Positions 1 to 6,010 of a DNA stretch of 6,717 nucleotides are shown piece after piece. Source of the stretch: Dermatophilaceae bacterium. GTDB taxonomy: Bacteria > Actinomycetota > Actinomycetes > Actinomycetales > Dermatophilaceae. The position numbers were made by a program, and so were the translations under genes. Positions within the stretch are counted from its first letter, which is position 1; each line of letters opens with the position of its first letter. The DNA lies in the NCBI GenBank assembly GCA_013361975.1, contig JABFXB010000482.1:1-6717 (forward strand), written 5' to 3'. The notes below the pieces were generated by a model. That model was given only the letters and a program-made list of their open reading frames with translations. It searched no databases and was not told the DNA's origin.

Positions 1-1
1 G

Positions 2-1903
2 GTCGCCTCGGCGGGCGCCGGTCGCGGCCTGTTCGGCCCCCGGGGGCCGCGGGGTCCCCGTGGCCCCCGCCGTCCGCTCCGCATCTCGAAGGCCAACCCG
101 CGTCGCAGGGCGCGGGTCATGTTCGTGGCGGTGCTCTTCGTCTTCACGATCTTCGCCGGGCAGCTGCTGCGCATCCAGGCGTTCGACGCGTCGGCGACGC
201 AGGCGGCGGCACAGTCCAAACGGTCGGTGAAGACGACCACGCCGGCGATGCGGGGGCAGATCCTCGACACGAACGGCCAGGTGCTCGCCGACTCCGTCGA
301 ACGGTTCACCATCGCGGCCGACCCGCAGATCATCGGCTGTTACGTCAAGGTCGCCGGCGAGTGCACCTCCGACGGTGTCAGCAAGGCGGCCGCTGCGCTG
401 GCGCCCCTCGTCCAGCGCAGCGTCGATGAGCTCACACCCCTGCTGACCCGCAAGAACACGCGCTACGTCGTGGTGAAGAAGGAGGTCAACCCGGCGATCT
501 ACCGCGAGATCCGCGCGCTGGGCATCCCCGGCATCACCGGCACGCGCACGGCCCAGCGGATCTACCCGACGTCGATGGCGCTCGGCCAGCTCGTCGGCTT
601 CGTGCGTCCCGACGACCAGAGCGGCGCCGGCGGCGTCGAGCAGATGCTCGACACGGCGCTCAAGGGCACGCCGGGCGTCAGCGTCGCCGAGCGGGCCCGC
701 GACGGCTACGTCATCCCCGGCTCGCAGCGTGAGGACACTCCCGTCGTCAACGGGCGCGACGTCAAGCTGACGATCGACGCCGACCTCCAGTGGTACGCCC
801 AGAACGCCCTCGCCAAGCAGGTCACCGGCGTCGGGGCCGAGTCGGGCACGGCGGTCGTCCTCGAGGTCGCGACCGGCAAGGTGCGAGCCGCGGCCAGCTA
901 CCCCACGTTCGACCCGAACGACCTGGCCGACGCCAAGAAGGCGTCACTCGGCAACTACGCCTTCAACGACGCCTTCGAGCCGGGGTCGACCGGCAAGCTG
1001 ATGACGATGGCCGCGGCCCTCGAGCAGAAGGTGATCACGCCCGACACCGGCGTCATCGTGCCGCCGCGCCTGCCCCGAGCAGGGACCTCGTTCAAGGACA
1101 ACGAGCCGCACGGCGTCGAGAACATGACCGCCACGGGTGTGCTCGCCAAGTCGTCCAACATGGGCACCATCCTCATCGGCGAGCGTGTGGCGCCTCAGGT
1201 CATGGAGTCCTACTACCGCAAGTTCGGCATCGGCGCGAAGACACCGGTCGGCTTCCCCGGCGAGTCGGCCGGGCTGCTGGCCGCTGCCAAGGACTGGGTC
1301 TCGACGCGCCGTTACACGATCCTCTTCGGCCAGGGCTACGCCGTGACGGCGATCCAGCAGGCGGGGGTCTTCCAGACCATCGCGAACAAGGGCGTACGCG
1401 TGCCGCCGTCCCTCCTCGAGGGCACCGTCGACGACAGCGGGACCTTCATCCCGTCCGCACCGACGACGCCGTCACGGGTCGTCACGCAGGACACCGCGGT
1501 CAAGCTGTCCCGGATGATGGAGGAGGTCACGGGCCAGAACGGCACTGCGAGCGCCGCCCGCATCAAGGGCTACCGGGTGGCGGGCAAGACCGGCACCGCC
1601 GACCGCTACGACGACAAGCTCAAGCGCTACAACGGCTTCACGGCCTCGTTCATCGGGTTCGCCCCGGCCGAGGCGCCCAAGTACGTCGTCGCGGTCTTCA
1701 TCCAGAAGCCGTCGGCCGGCATGTTCGGCGGCATGCTCGCCGGACCGGTCTTCAACCAGATCATGACCTACCTGCTCGAGCGCACCGGCGCCCCGCCCAG
1801 CCCGAAGTCGAACCTCGACTACCACGTCTGGGCCGAGAAGCCGCTGTCGCCCAACGACCCCCAGGTCATCAGCAATGCGCGGGCCCAGCGGGATGGCCTG
1901 TAA
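2..1903 (+). CDS. ftsI: Septal peptidoglycan D,D-transpeptidase FtsI / PBP3 (class B PBP), 5' partial
   Basis: FtsI cross-links septal peptidoglycan on the outer face of the membrane, working with FtsW in the divisome. Numbering from the ATG at 119 as residue 1: a membrane anchor spans about 1-17, followed by the PBP dimerisation region with an RGQILD motif at 45-50, then the transpeptidase domain with all three penicillin-binding motifs: S290-T-G-K293 (catalytic Ser), S345-S-N347 and K490-T-G492. The protein therefore looks active. The frame remains open from 119 back to base 2 with no ATG, GTG or TTG, adding 39 codons of Gly/Pro/Arg-rich sequence ending in an Arg/Lys cluster next to the membrane helix. 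Class B PBPs normally carry such a basic cytoplasmic tail, so the true start is probably off the left edge and ATG 119, which would begin inside the anchor without a clear ribosome site, is unlikely. It ends with TAA 11 nt before murE. No PASTA domains are present. The only two cysteines are C74 and C82. A tail of roughly 35 residues follows the transpeptidase domain. Confidence 0.95.
   Translation, partial: VASAGAGRGLFGPRGPRGPRGPRRPLRISKANPRRRARVMFVAVLFVFTIFAGQLLRIQAFDASATQAAAQSKRSVKTTTPAMRGQILDTNGQVLADSVERFTIAADPQIIGCYVKVAGECTSDGVSKAAAALAPLVQRSVDELTPLLTRKNTRYVVVKKEVNPAIYREIRALGIPGITGTRTAQRIYPTSMALGQLVGFVRPDDQSGAGGVEQMLDTALKGTPGVSVAERARDGYVIPGSQREDTPVVNGRDVKLTIDADLQWYAQNALAKQVTGVGAESGTAVVLEVATGKVRAAASYPTFDPNDLADAKKASLGNYAFNDAFEPGSTGKLMTMAAALEQKVITPDTGVIVPPRLPRAGTSFKDNEPHGVENMTATGVLAKSSNMGTILIGERVAPQVMESYYRKFGIGAKTPVGFPGESAGLLAAAKDWVSTRRYTILFGQGYAVTAIQQAGVFQTIANKGVRVPPSLLEGTVDDSGTFIPSAPTTPSRVVTQDTAVKLSRMMEEVTGQNGTASAARIKGYRVAGKTGTADRYDDKLKRYNGFTASFIGFAPAEAPKYVVAVFIQKPSAGMFGGMLAGPVFNQIMTYLLERTGAPPSPKSNLDYHVWAEKPLSPNDPQVISNARAQRDGL
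35..70 (+). repeat. Four tandem Gly-Pro-Arg codon triplets in the cytoplasmic tail of FtsI
   Basis: Read in the ftsI frame, 35-43, 44-52, 53-61 and 62-70 each encode Gly-Pro-Arg. The four 9-nt units differ at synonymous sites (Gly as GGC, GGG, GGT, GGC; Arg as CGG, CGG, CGT, CGC), so the repeat is stronger at protein level than at DNA level and is not a fresh tandem duplication. It lies on the N-terminal side of the membrane anchor and would be a positively charged, probably extended or disordered, cytoplasmic segment. The function is unknown to me. Confidence 0.8.
41..69 (+). other. Potential strong GC stem-loop inside the ftsI 5' coding region
   Basis: Bases 41-53 can pair with 57-69 to give a 13-bp stem, all G-C except one G-U pair (49 with 61), closing a 3-nt loop at 54-56. 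An alternative, overlapping element is the perfect 16-bp palindrome at 34-49. No run of T follows, so it does not look like a Rho-independent terminator. The whole hairpin lies in coding sequence for the Gly-Pro-Arg repeat. The pairing is seen directly; any role in translation or transcript processing is unproven, and high GC alone favours such structures. Confidence 0.5.
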
Positions 1904-1914
1904 GTTGGGATGAC

Positions 1915-3495
1915 GTGTCACCTTCCCCCCCAAGACCCGCCACGTCGGGCGTGCACCTCCGCGACCTGACCGCACGGATCGGGGCCTCGGCGGAGATCGG
2001 CGGAGTGGCCGACGGGCTGCTCGTGACCGGCGTCACGCTCGACAGCCGTGCCGTCGTCCACGGCGACCTGTATGCAGCCCTGCCGGGGTTCAACGTGCAC
2101 GGCGCGCGGTTCGCGGACGACGCCGTGAAGGCCGGCGCGGTCGCCGTGCTGACCGACCCGGAAGGGCGCGACCAGCTGGCCGACTGCGAGGTGCCCGTCG
2201 TCGTGGTCGCCGACCCGCGGGGCGTCCTCGGTGACGTCGCCGACCTCGTCTACGGCCACCCGTCCGCCGACCTGACCGTGCTCGGCATCACCGGCACCAA
2301 CGGCAAGACGACCACCGCCTACCTCGTGGAGTCGGCGCTGCGGGCCCACGGCCGGCGCACCGGGCTCATCGGCACCGTCGAGACGCGCATCGGCGACGAG
2401 CGCATCGAGTCGGTGCGCACGACGCCTGAGGCCACCGACCTGCACGCGCTGCTCGGCGTCATGCGCGAGCGGGGCATCGACGCGTGCGTCATGGAGGTCT
2501 CGAGCCACGCCCTCGAGCTGCACCGGGTCGACGGGGTCGTCTACGACGTCGCACTGTTCACGAACCTCTCGCAGGACCACCTCGACTTCCACGACTCCAT
2601 GGACGACTACTTCGCCGCGAAGGCGTCCCTCTTCACGCCGCGGCGGGCACGATCCGCGGTCGTCTGCGTCGACGACGAGTGGGGCCGCCGGCTGGCGGCC
2701 GAGTCCGGGGTGCCCACCACGACGCTCGCGACCGGTGCGCATGCCGCCTCGGCCGAGGCGCACTGGGCCGTCGACGAAGCGGACGCAGGAGCGTTCACCC
2801 TCCGCGAGACCGCGACCGGTGCCACCCTCTCGCTCGTGTCGCACCTGCCCGGTCACTTCAACGTCGCGAACACCGCGCTGGCGGCCCTGGCCCTGCTGCG
2901 CCTCGGCATCGAGCCCGGTGACGTCGAGGCCGCGATGGCAGTGTCGCCCGACGTGCCCGGGCGCATGGAGGTGGTCGCCGCGGGCGGGCCCGAGGGCCCG
3001 CGCTGCATCGTCGACTTCGCGCACACGCCGGACGCCGTCGACGCGGCGCTCTCGGCCCTGCGCGACTCGACCGCGGGCCGGCTCATCGCCGTGCTGGGCG
3101 CCGGCGGCGACCGAGACCGCGGCAAGCGCCCTGCCATGGGCGCCGCCGCCGCTCGCCGGGCCGACGTCGTGGTCGTCACCGACGACAACCCGCGCTCCGA
3201 GGACCCGGCCGAGATCCGCGCCGCGGTCATCGAGGGGGCCCAGCAGGTGGTCCGTGACGGCGACGCCCGGGCGACTGAGATCATCGACGGCGGCACGCGC
3301 TCGAGCGCCATCGCCGAGGCCATCGCGCTCGCGGTGGTCGACACGGGGGACGACCGCCCTGTCGACACCGTCGTGGTGCTCGGCAAGGGACACGAGAAGG
3401 GTCAGGAGATCCACGGAGTGAAGCACCCGTTCGACGACCGCGACGCCGTCCGCGCCGCTCTCGCAGCCGCCACCTCCTCGGGGGTGACTGCGTGA
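1915..3495 (+). CDS. murE: UDP-MurNAc-tripeptide synthetase MurE (probably meso-diaminopimelate-adding)
   Basis: A cytoplasmic ATP-dependent Mur ligase that adds the third stem-peptide residue to UDP-MurNAc-L-Ala-D-Glu. From GTG 1915 the product is 526 residues, normal for actinobacterial MurE. The N-terminal UDP-MurNAc-binding domain contains a TLDSR motif. The central ATPase domain has the P-loop GITGTNGKTTT at 124-134 (K131) and the Lys of YFAAK at K236, in the place of the carbamylated lysine of the family. The C-terminal domain carries DNPR at 424-427 and GKGHE at 490-494, the residues that bind the incoming amino acid. DNPR is the established signature of meso-DAP enzymes, so a DAP-type wall is inferred. 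The start is uncertain: GTG 1915 has a weak GGGA at 1907-1910, GTG 1951 has no visible ribosome site and would trim 12 residues, and ATG 1910 is in the wrong frame. The gene begins 11 nt after ftsI and its TGA overlaps the murF GTG, which suggests translational coupling. Confidence 0.96.
   Translation: MSPSPPRPATSGVHLRDLTARIGASAEIGGVADGLLVTGVTLDSRAVVHGDLYAALPGFNVHGARFADDAVKAGAVAVLTDPEGRDQLADCEVPVVVVADPRGVLGDVADLVYGHPSADLTVLGITGTNGKTTTAYLVESALRAHGRRTGLIGTVETRIGDERIESVRTTPEATDLHALLGVMRERGIDACVMEVSSHALELHRVDGVVYDVALFTNLSQDHLDFHDSMDDYFAAKASLFTPRRARSAVVCVDDEWGRRLAAESGVPTTTLATGAHAASAEAHWAVDEADAGAFTLRETATGATLSLVSHLPGHFNVANTALAALALLRLGIEPGDVEAAMAVSPDVPGRMEVVAAGGPEGPRCIVDFAHTPDAVDAALSALRDSTAGRLIAVLGAGGDRDRGKRPAMGAAAARRADVVVVTDDNPRSEDPAEIRAAVIEGAQQVVRDGDARATEIIDGGTRSSAIAEAIALAVVDTGDDRPVDTVVVLGKGHEKGQEIHGVKHPFDDRDAVRAALAAATSSGVTA
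3480..3487 (+). promoter_or_regulatory. Ribosome binding site of murF, within the end of murE
   Basis: GGGGGTGA matches the Shine-Dalgarno core GGAGGTGA at seven of eight positions and ends 4 nt before GTG 3492. It lies entirely in the last codons of murE. It supports GTG 3492 as the murF start and a re-initiation mode in which ribosomes finishing murE start murF. Confidence 0.55.
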
Positions 3496-4928
3496 TTCCC
3501 TTGTCGCTGAGTGAGATCCGCGACCTCACCGGTGGTGAGGTCCACGGCACCACGACACCGGAGGCGATCTCGGTGGAGGGCGCCGTCACGACCGACTCAC
3601 GGGAGTGCGAGCCGGGCAGCCTCTACGTCGCCCGCGTCGGCGAGACGGCCGACGGGCACGACTTCGTCCCGTCCGCAGCGGCCGCCGGGGCCGTCGCCGC
3701 CCTGACGTCTCGGGTGGTCGAGGGCCTGCCCTGCGTCGTCGTCGACGACGTCCAGACGGCCTTCGGTCGCGTCGCCCGCGGTGTCGTCGACCGCGCCCCC
3801 GAGCTGCGCGTCGTCGGCATCACCGGCTCGTCCGGCAAGACCAGCGTCAAGGACCTGCTCGCCTCGGTCCTCTCGTCCGTCGCCGAGACGGTCGCGCCGG
3901 TCAACTCGCTCAACGGCGAGATCGGGGTTCCCCTGACCGTCTGCCGGGTGACGCCCACCACCCGTTTCCTCGTCGCCGAGATGGGCGCCCGCGGCATCGG
4001 CCACATCGACTACCTCACCCGCATCGCGCCGCCACAGGTCGCCATCGTGCTCAACGTCGGCACCGCGCACGTCGGCGAGTTCGGCTCGCGCGAGAACATC
4101 GCCGTCGCCAAGGCCGAGCTGCCCCGGGCCGTGCCCGCCGAGGGACTGTCGATCCTCAACGCCGACGACCCGGTCGTCGCTGCCATGGCCGCCGGCCTGC
4201 GCTCCCGCGTGCAGCTCGTGGGGCTCTCGCCCGACGCCGAGGTGCGCGCGGAGGACGTCGTGCTCGACGAGCGCGGCAGGGCGGCATACACCCTCGTCTG
4301 CCCGCAGGGCACCGCGTCGGTCTCCCTGCGGCAGAGCGGCGCCCACCACGTGGGCAACTCGCTCGCCGTCGCGGCCGCCGCCCTCGAGCTGGGGCTCTCG
4401 CTCGACCAGGTCGTCGCGGGGCTCGGCGCCGCCGAGGCCGTGAGCAGGTGGCGCATGGAGCTCACCGACCGCCCCGACGGGGTGGTCGTCGTCAACGACG
4501 CCTACAACGCCAACCCCGACTCGATGCGCGCGGCGCTCGACGCCGTCGCCGCCATGCGCACCGCGGGCAAGCGGTGGGCCGTGCTCGGCGGGATGCTCGA
4601 GCTCGGTGCCGACAGCGACGCCGAGCACGCGGGCGTCGGCGCGCATGCCGCAGAGCTCGGTTTCGACCGCGTCGTGGCCGTCGGCGAGGGGGCACGCCCG
4701 ATCGCCGACGCCTGCCCCGGCGCCGAGTGGGTCGCCGACACCGAGGCCGCGCACGCGCTCGTGTCGGCACAGGTGCGGCCCGGCGACGTGGTGCTGCTCA
4801 AGTCGAGCCGTGACAGCGGACTTCGCTGGCTCGGCGACCGGCTCGCCGCCGAGGGCCTGGCCGCCGAGGACGCGGCCCCCGGAGCCGCCGTGACCGATGA
4901 GGCGACCGACGAGGCGGTGGCGCGGTGA
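3492..4928 (+). CDS. murF: UDP-MurNAc-tripeptide:D-alanyl-D-alanine ligase MurF
   Basis: The cytoplasmic ATP-dependent ligase that attaches the D-Ala-D-Ala dipeptide to UDP-MurNAc-tripeptide, completing the soluble pentapeptide precursor. The 478-residue product has the usual family length. The N-terminal domain includes a TTDSRE motif near residue 34. The ATPase domain has the P-loop GITGSSGKTS at 109-118 (K116), where MurF typically carries S rather than the TN of MurE and MurD, followed by NSLNGEIGVP, the EMGARGIGHI block and K207 in AVAKAEL. The NDAYNANPDS block at 335-344 is diagnostic of MurF and separates it from MurE, MurC and MurD. The C-terminal 25 or so residues are Ala/Glu/Asp-rich with no motif and look like a variable tail. 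GTG 3492 overlaps the murE stop as GTGA and has a good ribosome site at 3480-3487. Its TGA overlaps the mraY start in the same way. Confidence 0.97.
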   Translation: MIPLSLSEIRDLTGGEVHGTTTPEAISVEGAVTTDSRECEPGSLYVARVGETADGHDFVPSAAAAGAVAALTSRVVEGLPCVVVDDVQTAFGRVARGVVDRAPELRVVGITGSSGKTSVKDLLASVLSSVAETVAPVNSLNGEIGVPLTVCRVTPTTRFLVAEMGARGIGHIDYLTRIAPPQVAIVLNVGTAHVGEFGSRENIAVAKAELPRAVPAEGLSILNADDPVVAAMAAGLRSRVQLVGLSPDAEVRAEDVVLDERGRAAYTLVCPQGTASVSLRQSGAHHVGNSLAVAAAALELGLSLDQVVAGLGAAEAVSRWRMELTDRPDGVVVVNDAYNANPDSMRAALDAVAAMRTAGKRWAVLGGMLELGADSDAEHAGVGAHAAELGFDRVVAVGEGARPIADACPGAEWVADTEAAHALVSAQVRPGDVVLLKSSRDSGLRWLGDRLAAEGLAAEDAAPGAAVTDEATDEAVAR

Positions 4929-6010
4929 AGGGCGTCCTTCTCGCAGCGTCCTTCTCGCTGCTGATCTCGCTGTTCGGCACCCCGCTGTTCATCAAGTTCC
5001 TCGTCAAGCGTGGCTACGGCCAGTTCATCCGCGACGACGGCCCGACCTCGCACCACACCAAGCGCGGCACGCCGACGATGGGCGGCGCCGTGATCCTCGC
5101 GGCCACGCTCGGCGCGTACTTCCTCGCGCACGTGCTCACGCTCAACCCGCCGACGGCCAGCGGCCTGCTCGTGCTCTTCCTCATGGCCGGCCTCGGGTTC
5201 GTGGGGTTCCTCGACGACTTCATCAAGATCCGCAAGCAACGCAGCCTCGGACTGCGGTCCAAGCAGAAGCTGCTCGGCCAGGCCCTCGTCGGCATCACGT
5301 TCGCCGGCCTCGCCCTGCAGTTCCCCAACGAGCAGTACCGCACGCCCGCCTCGTTGCTCGTGTCGTTCGTGCGTGACACGAACATCAGCCTCGCGCTCGG
5401 CGGCAGCACCGTCGTGGGTGTCATCCTCTTCGTCATCTTCGCCAACGTCATGATCGCCGGCGCCTCCAACGGGGTGAACCTCACCGACGGCCTCGACGGT
5501 CTCGCCACGGGCGTCTCGACGATGGTGTTCGGCGCCTACGTCCTCATCAGCATCTGGACCTACAACCAGAACTGCCAGACCAACCCGGGCATCAAGTGCT
5601 ACGAGGTGCGCGACTCGCACGACCTCGCCCTCGTCGCGGCAGCCGGCATGGGCGCCTGCTTCGGGTTCCTCTGGTGGAACGCGACGCCAGCGAAGATCTT
5701 CATGGGCGACACGGGCTCGCTCGCCCTCGGCGGCGCGCTCGCGGGCCTGGCCATCACGACCCACACCGAGATGCTGCTCGTGATCCTCGGCGGCATGTTC
5801 GTGCTCGAGACGCTCTCGGTCGTCGCCCAGGTCGCCTCGTTCAAGACCACCGGTAAACGGGTGCTGAGGATGGCACCGCTGCACCACCACTTCGAGATGG
5901 TCGGGTGGAACGAGGTGACGGTCGTGGTCCGCTTCTGGATCGTCGCCGGGCTCTTCGCCGCCTTCGGCCTCGGCGTCTTCTACGCCGAGTGGGTGGTGGG
6001 CTCCCAGTGA
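4925..6010 (+). CDS. mraY: Phospho-N-acetylmuramoyl-pentapeptide transferase MraY
   Basis: An integral membrane enzyme that transfers phospho-MurNAc-pentapeptide from UDP to undecaprenyl phosphate, giving lipid I and UMP. The 361-residue product is the standard length and hydrophobic throughout; the family has ten membrane helices. Diagnostic blocks are GPTSHHTKRGTPTMGG at 39-54, the paired acidic residues D97-D98 in FLDDF, NLTDGLDGLA at 185-194, the catalytic Asp D262 in FMGDTGSLALGG, and the histidine triplet H320-H322 in PLHHHFE. All expected catalytic residues are present. An extracytoplasmic loop contains C217 and C225 before CYEVRD; from memory a similar Cys-spaced loop occurs in mycobacterial MraY, so this seems lineage-typical. 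The residues after RD are SHD where I recall PLD as more usual. GTG 4925 overlaps the murF TGA as GTGA, with a purine-rich stretch at 4911-4920 as a moderate ribosome site. Confidence 0.98.
   Translation: MKGVLLAASFSLLISLFGTPLFIKFLVKRGYGQFIRDDGPTSHHTKRGTPTMGGAVILAATLGAYFLAHVLTLNPPTASGLLVLFLMAGLGFVGFLDDFIKIRKQRSLGLRSKQKLLGQALVGITFAGLALQFPNEQYRTPASLLVSFVRDTNISLALGGSTVVGVILFVIFANVMIAGASNGVNLTDGLDGLATGVSTMVFGAYVLISIWTYNQNCQTNPGIKCYEVRDSHDLALVAAAGMGACFGFLWWNATPAKIFMGDTGSLALGGALAGLAITTHTEMLLVILGGMFVLETLSVVAQVASFKTTGKRVLRMAPLHHHFEMVGWNEVTVVVRFWIVAGLFAAFGLGVFYAEWVVGSQ

Noticed and set aside
41..69. The GC stem-loop as a Rho-independent terminator
   Set aside because: No T tract follows and it lies inside an open coding frame that continues into the transpeptidase.
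119..121. ATG 119 as the real ftsI start
   Set aside because: It would begin inside the membrane anchor and lose the basic cytoplasmic tail; no convincing ribosome site precedes it; the frame is open to the left edge. It cannot be fully excluded because the upstream sequence is missing.
790..1914. Upstream extension of the murE frame, open for 375 codons inside ftsI
   Set aside because: The translation is Arg/Gly/His-rich with no motif, typical of an off-frame reading of high-GC coding DNA, and ftsI covers the region with clear motifs. MurE homology begins only after about 1951.
1918..3426. Antisense open frame of 502 codons opposite murE
   Set aside because: No recognisable domain, and the composition mirrors the codon bias of murE. 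Long antisense frames are expected at this GC.
3605..4813. Same-strand alternative frame of 402 codons inside murF
   Set aside because: Almost entirely Arg, Ala, Gly and Pro with no family signature; a frame shadow of murF.
4502..5890. Antisense open frame of 462 codons opposite murF and mraY
   Set aside because: It crosses two confirmed genes, is rich in Glu/His/Arg/Ala without motifs, and is explained by the GC-rich third positions of the sense genes.
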